Below are positions 42,835 through 53,307 of a DNA stretch of 64,000 nucleotides, in pieces. How positions within the stretch are numbered: position 1 is the stretch's first letter; every line of letters starts with the position of its first letter. The notes below the pieces were generated by a model. The model was not told where the DNA came from, did not search any database, and worked only from the letters and a program-made list of their open reading frames with translations. This DNA comes from Eurosta solidaginis (lineage: Eukaryota; Arthropoda; Insecta; Diptera; Tephritidae), in contig NC_090321.1 of the NCBI RefSeq assembly GCF_040869045.1, positions 87,154,603-87,218,602 of the forward strand. The letters run 5' to 3'. The position numbers and the translations under genes were made by a program.

Positions 42835-44282
42835 ACAGATTTAGACGGATTTTCCCCATCTTATTGAAAAATTGTCCGGCCCTGGTTTATCCTCTCCAAC
42901 TTATTTTCAACAAATTAATCTCCTCTGGGAATTTTATTGATGATTGGAAGGTTACGTTTATTACGCCTATCTTCAAGAGTGGCAACAAAAATGATGTGCA
43001 TAATTACAGACCCATATCCAAACTGACCACTGTTTCCAAAATTTTTGAGCATGCAGTCTATGCTAAGTTGAGCTTTGCGGTTAAGTCCCTTATTCAGTCT
43101 CCTTATCAGCATGGTTTCGTTGCGGAGAGGTCGACGATTTCTAACCTTGCTGTTTTCAGTGAGTATTGCATTGAGTCTTTTCAGCTGGCTCGCAGGTACA
43201 TTGTATCTATACTGACTTTTCGAAAGCCTTCGATAGGGTCTCCCATATACTACTAATTAATAAACTAGGATGCCTTGGTTTTCATTCTTCCTTTCTGTTA
43301 TCGTTAAGTTCATATTTATCCAGCAGGCGGAGTGTTGTCACTGTGGATGGGGAGTCTTCTATTCCCTTTATTGCCTCTTCAGGGGTACCACAGGGGAGTA
43401 TACTAGGTCCATTATTATTTAATCTTCTTATTAATGACATTAGCAACTGCTTTACATTTGCTAAATGTCTCCTTTACGCTGATGGCCTAAAATAGTTTTC
43501 TATTGTTAGTCGCCTGATGATATATTGAAATTGCAAAACGACATTACCAAGCTACATCTGTGGTGGCTCAAGTCTCATCTGTCCTTAAATGCATCTAAAT
43601 GCTTTCATGTGACCTATTCTAAGTCATCCAATATACTTCGCTCAAAATATAGTATTTCTAATTGTGAACTTCAATGTCTTAGTGAGATTAAGGACCTTGG
43701 GGTTATATTTGATAGCAAGTTTTCCTTCAATAATCATATTAGCCACGTTACCTCTAAATCTTACTCAATGCCGGGTTTTGTTAGGCGCAATTCCGCGAAG
43801 TTCTGTGACCCTTATACTTTTAAAGCTCTCTATACTTCTTTTGTAAGGTCTCATTTAGAATATGCTGTCTTTATTTGGAGACCTAGTACTATGACAGCTA
43901 TAATTAGACTAGAGAGAATACAAAAACGCTTTCCTAAGTATGCTCTTTGGACGTTAAATTTTGAGGAGCCCATACCATCTTACACTGCTCGTCTTACACT
44001 GCTAAGTCTCAAATCCTTGGAGAGTCGAAGATCTGTACTTTCAAAATTGTCAAGGTCCTAATTGACTGTCCATACTTATTAGAAAGGAATCGGTTTAATG
44101 TGCGTCAACGGTTGCTTCGTAATATGTCTCCTTTCTATGGGGTTAATACGAGAACGCTATATGCTCGTAATGCTCCCGTAAATCGTGCTTTAAGGGAGTT
44201 TAATTCACTAAGTGATGCTTTCACTTCGGATTTTTCGATGCCAATTAATGCTTTTTTCGTGATGCTTAACTCAGCCCTATAA
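42835..44282 (+). pseudogene. LINE-J reverse transcriptase, broken
   Basis: RT blocks are spread over frames at 42864-43256 (IFKSGNKNDVHNYRPIS, HGFVAERSTISNL), 43190-43500 (TDFSKAFDRV, SGVPQGSILGPLLFN, YADG) and 43525-44061 (a C-terminal region with ASKCFHVTYSKS). The catalytic YADD reads YADG at 43475-43486 because of one base change. At least three frame breaks are present. Confidence 0.75.
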
Positions 44283-44391
44283 GTCGTTCGATTTATACAC
44301 AAAATTGTATGTAACCTATAAATTAGTTAAGTACATAGTCTGTAAGGATTGTATTCCAAAGACTCATAATTAAATAAAGAAATAAAGAAAT

Positions 44392-44527
44392 AATTGTACC
44401 ACTCCCAGAGTAGTCTAATAAAGACCATTTTGCAATACAGAATATTGGAGTGCTTTATTCAACAGTTTAGCGATTCGAACGTTAGCAGAAGGTTTCAAAT
44501 AAGCGGGATTTCACAAAATTCGTTACA
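44392..44527 (+). repeat. GYP3 5' LTR, right part
   Basis: Contains 'aataaagacc' (44418) and 'ggagtgctttattcaacag', and ends 'cgttaca' before the primer-binding site. It continues the LTR interrupted at 41640. Confidence 0.6.
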
Positions 44528-44529
44528 TT

Positions 44530-44547
44530 TGGTGTCAGAAGAGGAAT
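44530..44547 (+). promoter_or_regulatory. GYP3 primer-binding site (tRNA-Leu-like)
   Basis: 'tggtgtcagaagaggaat' matches the complement of a tRNA-Leu 3' end at 16 of 18 positions, going by the tRNA sequence I recall. Confidence 0.6.
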
Positions 44548-44678
44548 TGTTAAATAAATTCCAGAGGACAACAAGGACATGGCAAATTTAAGTGAATTAA
44601 GGATCCCGCAACTAAAAAAGGAGTTGGAGAACGTGGATTAAATACAATCGGCAACTTCAAGCACGGCTACGAGAGGTA

Positions 44679-46210
44679 ATGGAGTCGGAAGCAATTAATG
44701 TAGACGAGTATGTCTTTCATCCTGATGAGGACGAGACAACAACAAAAATGGAAGAAAAAAACGAAACGCCGGCGGCAGTGACGAACACAGACTTTAACAT
44801 GTTATTGGCTGCAATACCTGCACAAAAATCGACAGTGGCATCCCAACTGGAAGAACAGACGACACATATGGCAACTCAACTGAAAGAACAAGAGACACGC
44901 ATAATAGTACAGGAGGCGCGTATATAATCAAAACTCGGAGCGCGCATGGACGAAAAAATAATGCAGTTTGAAGAAAAATTTGAGGCAGAGGTGGTTGCTT
45001 TGAGAGGATGTTGTTGTTGTTGTTGTAGCGATAAGGTTGCTCCCCGAAGGCTTTGGAGAGTGTTATCGATGTGATGGTCCTTTGCCGGATACAGATTCGG
45101 TACGCTCCGGTAACACAGCACCATTAAGGTGCTAGCCCGACCATCTCGGGAACGATTTATGTGGCCACATTAAACCTTCAGGCCATCCCTCCCTCCCCAC
45201 CCCCAAGTTCCATGAGGAGCTTGGGGTCGCCAGAGCCTCGTCTGTTAGTGAAACAGGATTCGCCGCGGATAGGCGAGGTTAACAATTGGATTTGGAGAAG
45301 CTGTATATTTCGCTAGCAACCTGAAGGGTTGCGCTACACAGCCCCTTGAATCTGGTAGTTTAGTCGCCTCTTACGACAGGCATACCTACCGCGGATATAT
45401 TCTGACCCCCTAACCCGATGGGGGAACTTTGAGAGGTCGTATACAGGAATTGCAACTAAATCGTCCAGCTGTTTCAGCAAGCAATAAGAAGGTAAAAGCT
45501 CCATATTTTGACGGCTCTCTTTAGGTATTTAAGCTTCAGTTTGAGAAGACGTCAACAGTGAACAACTGGAATGCGGAAGATAAAGTTGCTGCACAGTTCG
45601 TGGCATTGAAAGGGCCTGCAGCCGAAATCCTACAGACGATTCCCGAAGGAGAGCGGAACGACATGAATCATTGATGGCTGCTGAAGAACGACGTTACGGA
45701 AGCGAACACAGGAAACAGATATACCAAATACAATTGCGAAACCGCTACCAAAAATCTAACGAGACTTTACATGAGTTTGCTTCAGATATTGAGAGATTGG
45801 CTCATCTTGCAAATGCGAATGCACCCGTGGAATACACCGAAAGGGTAAAAATTCAGAGTTTAATACATGGCATACGGGACGTCGAAACGAAGCGAGCGAA
45901 ATATGCAAACCCAAAGCAAACATTTGCTGAAACGGTATCCTATGCACTGACTCAGGAAACAGCCTCACTTTTGAGTAAGCCAGCGTACAAAGCCCATCGT
46001 GTGGAAGTAGAAAGGCCATATTGGGTAGACACAAATTTGCAAGCACTGAAGGGATCACTACAGAAAAATGCTGGAGTTATGAAATGTTTCTAGTGCGGTA
46101 ACCCAGGCCACATTGCATGTCATTGCAGCACCGGTCCTATTAGTTCCAACAATGTGTGTGGCCGTAAACGCAGAGCTGAAGGAGATCAGCAAATCTCCAA
46201 GTCCACTCAG
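44679..46210 (+). pseudogene. GYP3 gag, interrupted and frameshifted
   Basis: The N-terminal part (44679-44927, 82 codons) forms a coiled coil (ATQLKEQETRI). After a stop, codons continue to VALRG, where SINE-Q is inserted with a 10-bp duplication, and resume as LRGRIQELQLN. The capsid part reads KAPYFDGSL, NWNAEDKVAAQFVALKG and then, after a frame change near 45670, an open stretch to 46093. A premature stop sits directly after the first Cys-Phe of the zinc knuckle; the rest (CGNPGHIACHC) follows it. Non-functional. Confidence 0.75.
45008..45426 (-). mobile_element. SINE-Q copy 5, complete, 10-bp target-site duplication
   Basis: 419 bp, flanked by CTTTGAGAGG at 44998-45007 and 45427-45436. 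It has a (CAA)n tail on the minus strand. It interrupts the GYP3 gag coiled-coil codons. This copy gives the clearest full-length sequence of the family. Confidence 0.85.
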
Positions 46211-46258
46211 TCGTTAAACTAAAGTGAGTCGGCCGCAAGGGGCGACAGCTGGCTCTCG

Positions 46259-46612
46259 GTTCCCAAGGCAGTCGGTTCTATGTACCGGAGCGACTCGGGA
46301 TTTTTCCTGACAAAGGACTGTCATTTCAGTGCAACCTCATTTAATTTGATGTGTCCCTCCCACAAATTGTCATCCTTACAGCAGCTCCTTGCAGCGGGAC
46401 TGCGCCATACTCTCCTGCTCCGGGAAGGTATCGAACCCAATCCGGGTCCTTCTCCCGATTCCGGTCCTGAGAAATGGTTTTGCTGCGTTTGCCGGAAAAG
46501 AATCTTTTTAGGACGGTCATACTCTTGTCAGTGTGTCACGTGCAAGGGATGGTGGCATCAGACAGGTTGTTGTGGGCTAGATCCCAAAACCAGACGTCCT
46601 CGTAACTTTTAT
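46259..46612 (+). pseudogene. LINE-A copy C, 5' end with intact 2A-like motif and PHD-like finger
   Basis: A frame open from an ATG at 46280. Residues 41-57 read LRHTLLLREGIEPNPGP, the 2A-like core being NPGP at residues 54-57. Then come SPDSGPEKW and the cysteine-rich segment CCVCRKRIFLGRSYSCQC with CKGWWHQTGC. The LINE sequence ends at about 46612 (NFYKS), next to a SINE. The 5' end is at the 'ggttcccaaggcagtcgg' start shared with copies A and B. It lies in GYP3 sequence. Confidence 0.75.
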
Positions 46613-46624
46613 AAATCTTATAAA

Positions 46625-46795
46625 TCTATAAATCTGCCTTGCAGATGCCGTTCGGAGTCGGCATAAAACAAGTAGGTCCCATCCCGTCAATTTGTAGGAA
46701 AAAATTAAAAAGGAGCACGACGCAAATTGGAAGAGAAGTTTGGCCTAAAATCTCTTCGGAGGCTATCGCGCCTTACATTTATTTTTTAATGTCCG
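46625..46795 (+). mobile_element. tRNA-derived SINE, body only
   Basis: Begins 'gcagatgccgttcggagtcg', as in the copy at 39883, and includes 'aggagcacgacgcaaattgg' and 'ctatcgcgccttacattt'. The tRNA-like head is missing, that is it is 5'-truncated. Confidence 0.75.
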
Positions 46796-47029
46796 GATTT
46801 CGAAACAAGGATGGGGGCTACAACATCGTCAACTTCACCCTGAAAAACTGGCAGGCCTCAGCTTGGTTGCAGTGACGAAATTTTTAGTGATACCATAGTT
46901 ACATAAGTGCATTATACTTAAAGGCTTAAAAAAAAAAAAAAGAAAAAGAGTATATAAGTAAATCAAGTCAAGAGTCAAGAGAAATTTCAAGTTCCTCTTA
47001 ACTGTGACGTGGCTGCTAAGGCGCGAAAG

Positions 47030-47520
47030 TCATTCGTATATGCTAGTAAATGTATTCTCTCTTAACACTAAGATTGTAAAATCACCGTTTAGTTCTGCTG
47101 CCAGAACTATCTTCTCCAGCATTAAGTTGGAGAAATTGCACGACAGGGAGTTGCCTTGTCTGAAGCCTCGTTCGGTTTCCAAAGGCTCGGAGAGATCCTT
47201 CCCAATCCTTACGGAGCTGGTGGTGTTGCCCATCGTCATTTGGCAGAGTCCTATTAACTTTGCAGGAAACTTTAATTCAAGCATAACAGCATATAAGAAA
47301 CTGGTTGTTGTGGGTTAATTCTAGATAAGTAAGAGTTTAACCTATTTGAGTCGATTTGAGAATCGATGGACGCGCGTCTCTCTGAGGAGGTTGCTTTCCC
47401 CAACTGCGAGTGCCTGTCTTCGATCAATCGATCGATGTGATCGATTTGGTTTCGTGTTCTTCGATCACGAGTGGCTTGGTGTATCTTTTTATGCTGGAAC
47501 CTGCTACTGCAAATAACCAT
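47030..47520 (-). pseudogene. RTE-like LINE fragment (endonuclease and RT pieces)
   Basis: Minus-strand frames at 47520-47272 (KIHQATRDRRTRNQIDHID, like the end of an RTE-type endonuclease) and 47284-47030 (LKFPAKLIGLCQMTMGNTTS ... RGFRQGNSLSCNF, an RT finger/palm segment). The RT and endonuclease parts are joined by a deletion. It is inactive. Another copy of the same family is at 55300-55991. Confidence 0.6.
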
Positions 47521-48055
47521 ATTTCAACCCGTTTGAGATGTTACGTCGTAGCGGCTAAATTTTGCGGCTGTAGGGCCAAAGACACATTCCTTGCCCACCC
47601 TGACACATGCTCTCAAACCAGGGTCTTTAAAATCGTAGTCCATTAAACGTTTATTGTCGTCGTCATCAAAAAATAGGGTTACCATTCTTGGCTTGTTATT
47701 TTTATGTTTCATTGAAAAGCGTTTTTCCGTGGTAGGTCCCAAGCCTAGCGCACAACACAGGATCGGGATTTGAATCTTAGCCGCCTTTTACGACAGCCAT
47801 ACCTAGAGCGGGTATATTCTAAGCCTTCATAGCCCGTAGGGACGCCTGTTGATAACAATCTAAAAGCCCTAATTGATTTATACACTTTATCGTAATGTAT
47901 GAACAATGTACATGGTAGAAGAGTTGATATGAACAAAAACAAAACAGCAAATAAATGATCTTATAAACTTGAAATTTTTCACTTAACAGAAGTGCACACA
48001 AAAAAAGATATTTAGGTGCACTTGCACTTGTAGAGACGGAGATGTTGGAATTTTG
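47521..48055. other. Unassigned DNA with a small SINE-Q-like piece
   Basis: Near 47775-47860 the segment 'gccttttacgacagccatac' and 'gcgggtatattcta' matches the SINE-Q end, but the surroundings differ. No gene was seen. Confidence 0.4.
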
Positions 48056-49950
48056 TCTGCTTGAAACTGAATGATGGTGCGGATCTTACAAATAAGCATA
48101 CAACTCTACGAGAAGCTGAGGTAGAAACAGATCTCCAGGTCCTGAAATTAGCGGGAAAAGTCCAATGTGTGAGCGCAGTGGCGGAGAATTTGAAGAAAGA
48201 CAAACAGGTCAATGGCGCTGCGAGTCTTACAGATAAATCTCCAACACAGTAAAGTGGCACCGAGCGAGCTCCTTCTGACTCTTTAGGAGGGTTACAGGAG
48301 CCATGGCTTTCATCCGTTGGAAAGATTTCTGGACTCAGCGCGTCCAGATTCAGCGCTTATTACGCAAAAACGGAAAGGAGGGTTAGAGCAGCAGTCACCG
48401 TAAGAAAACACCTATGCTCCTGTATGCTACTTAACCACATCACTGAAGACCTAGGTGGTCGCAAAGGAGGTATATGCCCTAGGAAGACAGACTGGTACTA
48501 ATTCCAAAACTATGTAGCAGGACGACTTGGGCAACCTAAAGATGTTACCACCGTAGATGAGTTGGATTATGCAATAACTTATTTCCAAAGGCGTTGACAA
48601 TTGCGTACAACACATTGGAAAGCAGTAGCAATGTTAGTGACAAATACCCAAATTCAATGGCCGACTTTCGCTAAGTTCAAATCGCCGGGTCCAGATGGAA
48701 TATTCCACGTCATCTTACAGATGGCGGGTGGAACGAATGTAGAATGGCTTAGGATAATCTTCAAGGGCTGCATAAACTGAACCAAATCCAGCAATCTTGG
48801 AGAACGGCTCGAGTAGTCTTCATTCAGAAAGCGGGAAGAACCAGCTTTAGCAAATTGGATTGGCACCACGTTAAGCTGCAGAATGATCACCTCGCAATGG
48901 GGTTTACGCGAGGCCACAAGATCTGTAAACATAGGAACGACGCAGAGTGGAGTATTGTCACCAACGCCTTGAATGCTAGTCACCAACCAATTGCTTAGGC
49001 AGTTCGACAAAAACCAGTCAAACTCACTTCGTAGGCAGGTGACTTTTCATACATCATAAGCCTGATCCATCAGGTTTCTACCAACAATTAGCTCTCTGAT
49101 GGATCAGGTGTTTCGGAATGCACATTCCGGGCATCTGAAGTCGCGTTAACAGCCATCGTCCCTAATTGGCCTAAGCATAAGTTTGGAGGGGTAAGCCTAC
49201 AAGAAAAATACAGCACAAAATATCTAGAAATTATACATATACATACTTAGCAAGTTGTCGTAGAAACTGCATGTGAAAGAGAGAGCGAATAAAACCTCCG
49301 TGGCACTGTACGCATGCAAGATAATGCTAGGATGCATGTGGGACTTATCACCTAAACTCTCTAATTGGATATTAACGGCAATTGTCAATGCCATACTTTA
49401 CTATGGAGTTTTTTTTTGATGGAAAGCCAAACAAAAAAACTATGTATACCAAAAAATAAGAGGGGTACGCAGATTATCAATGTTAAGCATAACCGGAGCC
49501 CTAAAAACTACCTAATGACCAAAAATATAAAGCGTTAGCAGCTCCAACAAGGTTTAAGGCATAGGGGCAACTTGAGTCCAGGCACTATGGCCTTAGCAGT
49601 ATGGCGTCATCTAATAAGGGGTGAACGGATTATATGATTCCGTACTTGAGCTTCGAAGGACATCTTGAGGTCACACCAGAGCCGGAGGGTTGGCGCAAGC
49701 GTGCGGAAATGGCTGAACAAACTATGCACATGTATACCGATGGTTCCGAATCAACGGAAGGGATCGGGTCTGCTGTTTTCTGTGTTGATCTAGAAATAAG
49801 TAGATCCTACAGGCTGCCAGATCACTGCAGTGTCTTACAGGCAGAAATTGTAGCCGTGAAGAAAGCAACAGAAATTCTGGAGAAAGTGTGCTTTAGCTGC
49901 AGTTGCGTCAATATATATATTTATAGTAAGGCGGCGATCACAAGGCAATA
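48056..49950 (+). pseudogene. Degenerate Loa/I-like LINE with RNase H remnant
   Basis: Small in-frame stretches: the RT block FKSPGPDGIFHVILQMAGGT at about 48670-48730, an RT C-terminal stretch (NKTSVALYACKIMLGCMWDLS) near 49290-49350, and an RNase H segment at 49634-49951 (MHMYTDGSESTEGIGSAVF, LPDHCSVLQAEIVAVKKA). An RNase H with TDGS and LQAE motifs behind the RT is typical of R1/Loa/I-type LINEs. Numerous stops show the copy is old. Confidence 0.6.
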
Positions 49951-50804
49951 ATCTCACACACTTTTAGTATTCACCAAGAGGACAGAGTTATATTATAAGT
50001 CCTGGTACCCAGTTGGGGCTTTCAAGGTTTGGTCGTTAAAGAAATTCTGGTAACGTATAGACACAATCAGTCGTTTACGAATTGTGAAAAGGAATTAAAC
50101 TAAACTTTATTCATAAGTCTTCTGTGAAAAATATTTTTTTCGGTCACAACCGTTTAACTGGTCTACTGCGATATGAATTTATGCTTCGCTGAGATACGGC
50201 CTTTTTAACAGAATGTCTGAGATACGTCCTTGTTAACAAAACTTTTAAGCTACGACCTTTCTATTACGATAGGTCGATATGAGATACAGAAGTCATAAAT
50301 AATAAGCAACTATTCGAGAAGGCTGTTCGCGAAAATTCTAGACCCAGGGAGAAATTGGCGAACGAGGCAATTGGGAGTAAGAAAGCAGCGCAAGCTAAGG
50401 AATAGTAAATAGAGAGCACTTTATATACAGGCCATTTGCCTGTATTTATTCGATGTATCAAACTATTACAGAGGGCAAAAATTAATCTAGACTCTTTCAA
50501 GATTCGTTACAATAGCAAAATTAGCCTGTTTTGCTTTGTGTTTCGGATCTCATTATCAATGTAACAAATGACAATCAAAAACAAATTGTTTCAATAATTT
50601 ACGAAAACGAGAAGAAACTAGTAAAAGGCAAATTATTATTTTTGCAGCAAATGATAATATGATTTTTTTAAACAGGCACATATTTCGAAAGCTGCAACAT
50701 CTATGACGAGTTCCGCAAGAGAAAGTGATTGCCATCCATTATAACCATCATTGTAAACCTTAACAAGTAGCGCAACTAACAGCCCTGCAAAAAATATTGG
50801 ATTA
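49951..50804. other. Unassigned DNA; LTR-like remnant at about 50290-50440
   Basis: The stretch 'aggctgttcgcgaaaattct', 'gaacgaggcaattgggagta' and 'agcagcgcaagctaaggaat' resembles the GYP3 LTR around its TATA box, but with no flanking element. No coding frame is supported. Confidence 0.35.
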
Positions 50805-52134
50805 CGTGTTCCATTTTTTTCATGTTGGAGTACTCTAAAGGCCCCATTACTGATACTTAGCATAGACTTGACTTGGCGTAAACTTGGCAACTTAGCCTTG
50901 ATTATACCCTACTTAGCGCATGTTTTTATGTATACATACTATAGTATAGAAAAGTATTCAAAGAGGAATTGTGTCGGAAAGAATTATCGGAGTGGATTTC
51001 ATTTAAAAGACAAACAATTTTATTGGTGAAAAAAAAATAAATAAATAAAATGAATAAAGAAATAATATGATTTTTTTATAAATTTTATGTTTTATTTTGT
51101 GTGGCTTCTTCTCTAGCGATGGGTTTAAAAGTACTCTTCCATAGCTACTCCAAGGAGTAATGCTTTGAGAGTAATTTCTTAAGTAATCTCCTGTAGGTAC
51201 TCCATTAGTTAATCCATCGAGGGTGGTTTAACGAGTACTCTTTTGCTAGTATTCCAAGGAGTAATGTTTTGAGAGCAGTTTCGCTAGTAATCTCTTATCG
51301 GTAGGTACTCCGTGGAGTAATATTTCGGGAGCAGTTTAAATAGTACTGTTCCGCAGATACTTCATATAGTAGTTTTTCTGGAGTACTTTGGCATATGATC
51401 CTCTGTGGGTGCTCCATGGAGTACTAAAGTGAAAGTACTTTGGACAGTACTCTCACGTATGTACTCTATGGAATACTCACAAACAAAGCGAGCGTGGGAT
51501 CACCTACTCCTCTCGTAGGACATCGCAATGTGAATTGGAGCACATTTTTTGTATGAAAACAGATTAGTTTTGGAGCACTTCTATACTCCTAAAGGAGTAT
51601 TCCTTACTCTATTTATGGAGTACTCGCGTTTTTGAAGGGAGGTGATTGCTCAAAGTTAGCACACACACACACACACACTTCTAACGTCCCATATTACGAA
51701 AATCTTTAAGAAAATTCAAGTAAAATTTTTAAACAGACATAAACTGTGATAATTTTGAAATACATATATATCATTTAGGACATCTTATCAAATTAAGAGA
51801 AAATATTTGCTTATATACAAGTATTTAGTTATTTTTCTACATTTATCTTTAATATTGATACAAACGTGTTCCATTTTCTTCATGTTGGAGTACTCTAACA
51901 ATACTCCTTTGCAATGCGTTTGCGGACCACCATCAGCCGATCTTTGCTCGTATGTACTCTAGGGAATACTCACAAACAAAGCAGGAGTGGGATCACCTAC
52001 TCCTCTCCTAGGACATCGCAATGTTAATTGGAGCGCATTTTTGGAATGAATACAGATTAGTTTTGGAACATTCCTATACTCCTAAAGGAGTATTCCTTAC
52101 ACTATTTATGGAGTACTCGCGTTTTTTGAAGGGT
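50805..52134. repeat. Palindrome-rich ACTCC/GGAGT repeat region
   Basis: Many self-complementary cores of the type ACTCC-N(2-4)-GGAGT, for example at 51147-51158, 51307-51318, 51412-51421, 51583-51600 and 52076-52093. A segment of about 180 bp (51460-51641) is repeated at 51953-52134. A 34-bp segment at 50805-50838 is repeated at 51865-51898. No coding frame. I do not recognise the family. Confidence 0.6.
51661..51678. repeat. AC dinucleotide run
   Basis: A short AC microsatellite between the two copies of the 180-bp repeat. Confidence 0.8.
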
Positions 52135-52366
52135 GATAACCATGTTATAAAAAAATCGTAATGTTTTTTTGAGGCTGCTGACAGATGCTCGTTAATGAAG
52201 CAAATGGACCAGTGGGAAAAAAATTAATTATTTCATTAAACAAAATTGTAACTCAATTAAGTTTCTGTGTGAAATTGCTATAAGCCAGATTATTGGTGGG
52301 CTATAAGCCTAAAAAGGTCGTTATACAGCAAAAAGTATCTTGCAATAAGGCCTAATGTAAGCTTTA

Positions 52367-52818
52367 AGCGGTCAATATACGACACGAACATTTCCACGAA
52401 CATTCCGCAATCTTGTTCGCAGCTTTGGCCATACACCATACGAACTTTTGGCCGAACATTAGTTCTCTTTCAGACAGCGATGAATACGGACAACAATTGT
52501 GCTGCAGCAATATTGCTCGCTGTGGCAATTAAGCGTAAAAAAAAGAGAGAAGATTCAATAAATTCACTCAGAAATTTTTTATTGTCCATTTTACTTTTCC
52601 GCGCACGTCTGTTCCGTTCAGAAATTACTACGATTATGAGCTATTTCGCCATACACGCACGAACAGTTCGCGCAAATGTTCGCCAAAAATTAAAATATTT
52701 TGATTTTTGGCGAACATTTGCGCGAACTGGCAAACACCACCATACACGACGGAAAAGGTCGCAGAAACATGACATAACGGAATGTTCGCGGAAATGTTCG
52801 TGTCGTGTATTAGGCGCT
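52367..52818. mobile_element. PIF/Harbinger-derived MITE with TTA target duplication
   Basis: 452 bp. Ends: 'agcggtcaatatacgacacg' at the left, 'agcgcctaatacacgacacg' as the complement of the right; similarity extends over about 41 bp. TTA lies at 52364-52366 and 52819-52821. The middle holds a 26-bp perfect inverted repeat (52665-52690 with 52703-52728, 12-base loop). A frame at 52480 begins AAAILLAVAIKRKKKRED, similar to the alanine/leucine and then lysine-rich start of many PIF/Harbinger nucleases. Confidence 0.7.
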
Positions 52819-52839
52819 TTAGTTTATATGGGCTATTGG

Positions 52840-53307
52840 TGTTGTTATTGTAGTAGCGATAGAGGCACTCCCCGAAGGTTGTTGAGAGTGTTATCGATGT
52901 TGATGCTCCATTGTTGGATATAGATCCGGTTCGCTCGGGTAACAATTACCATTAAAGCGGGAGTCATTGGTGCCGTATGTCGTATCGTTGTAGTCGTATC
53001 CCTAACGTAATCAGCTGTTTATCGTTCCAACGGTAAACCAAAAACCAATTGGTTGGCTACGATACGGTAACGACCCTAGCGGCACCAATAATCGATTGCA
53101 TTGATTCCCATAAGGTTGGTCGAATCAGCTGTTATAAGGTTACCGATACGGTTACCGATAAAGCCCTAATGTCTGCAGCTAAAGATAGAAACCCGGCCTG
53201 ACTACTGTGAAGCTTCTAGACCATAACGCCGCCACCCCTAGTTCCATGAGGAACTTGGGATCACCAGATTATCGCCTGCTGAAGAAGCAGTATTCGCCAC
53301 GGGTAGG
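52840..53307 (-). repeat. SINE-Q copy 7, split by MITE copy 2
   Basis: Begins with an interrupted TTG run and follows the SINE-Q consensus to 'ccattaa', resumes after the MITE with 'cccggcctgac', and reaches 'ccacgggtagg' near 53307. It is strongly diverged, so this is an old copy. Confidence 0.65.
52956..53180. mobile_element. 225-bp MITE copy 2, inserted in SINE-Q
   Basis: The same length and ends as the MITE at 31339-31563. Flanked by 'taa' (52953-52955) and 'aaa' (53181-53183), an imperfect TWA duplication. Confidence 0.7.

Larger units (their letters stand above)
41641..44391 (+). mobile_element. LINE-J: non-LTR retrotransposon, 5'-truncated, in the GYP3 LTR
   Basis: Encodes an AP endonuclease and a reverse transcriptase and ends in a degenerate 'aaataaag' tail at about 44370-44391. 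The LTR continues on both sides. The RT type (TDFSKAFDRVSH, SGVPQGSILGPLLFN) resembles Jockey/CR1-group elements. Stops and frameshifts disrupt it. Confidence 0.8.
41479..46258 (+). mobile_element. GYP3: Ty3/gypsy element, 5' LTR and gag, interrupted by LINE-J and SINE-Q
   Basis: The 5' LTR is split by LINE-J: a left part with a TATA box (41565-41570) and a right part ending 'cgttaca' at 44527. A primer-binding site and a gag remnant follow. No pol is visible: the element ends where LINE-A copy C begins. Confidence 0.65.
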
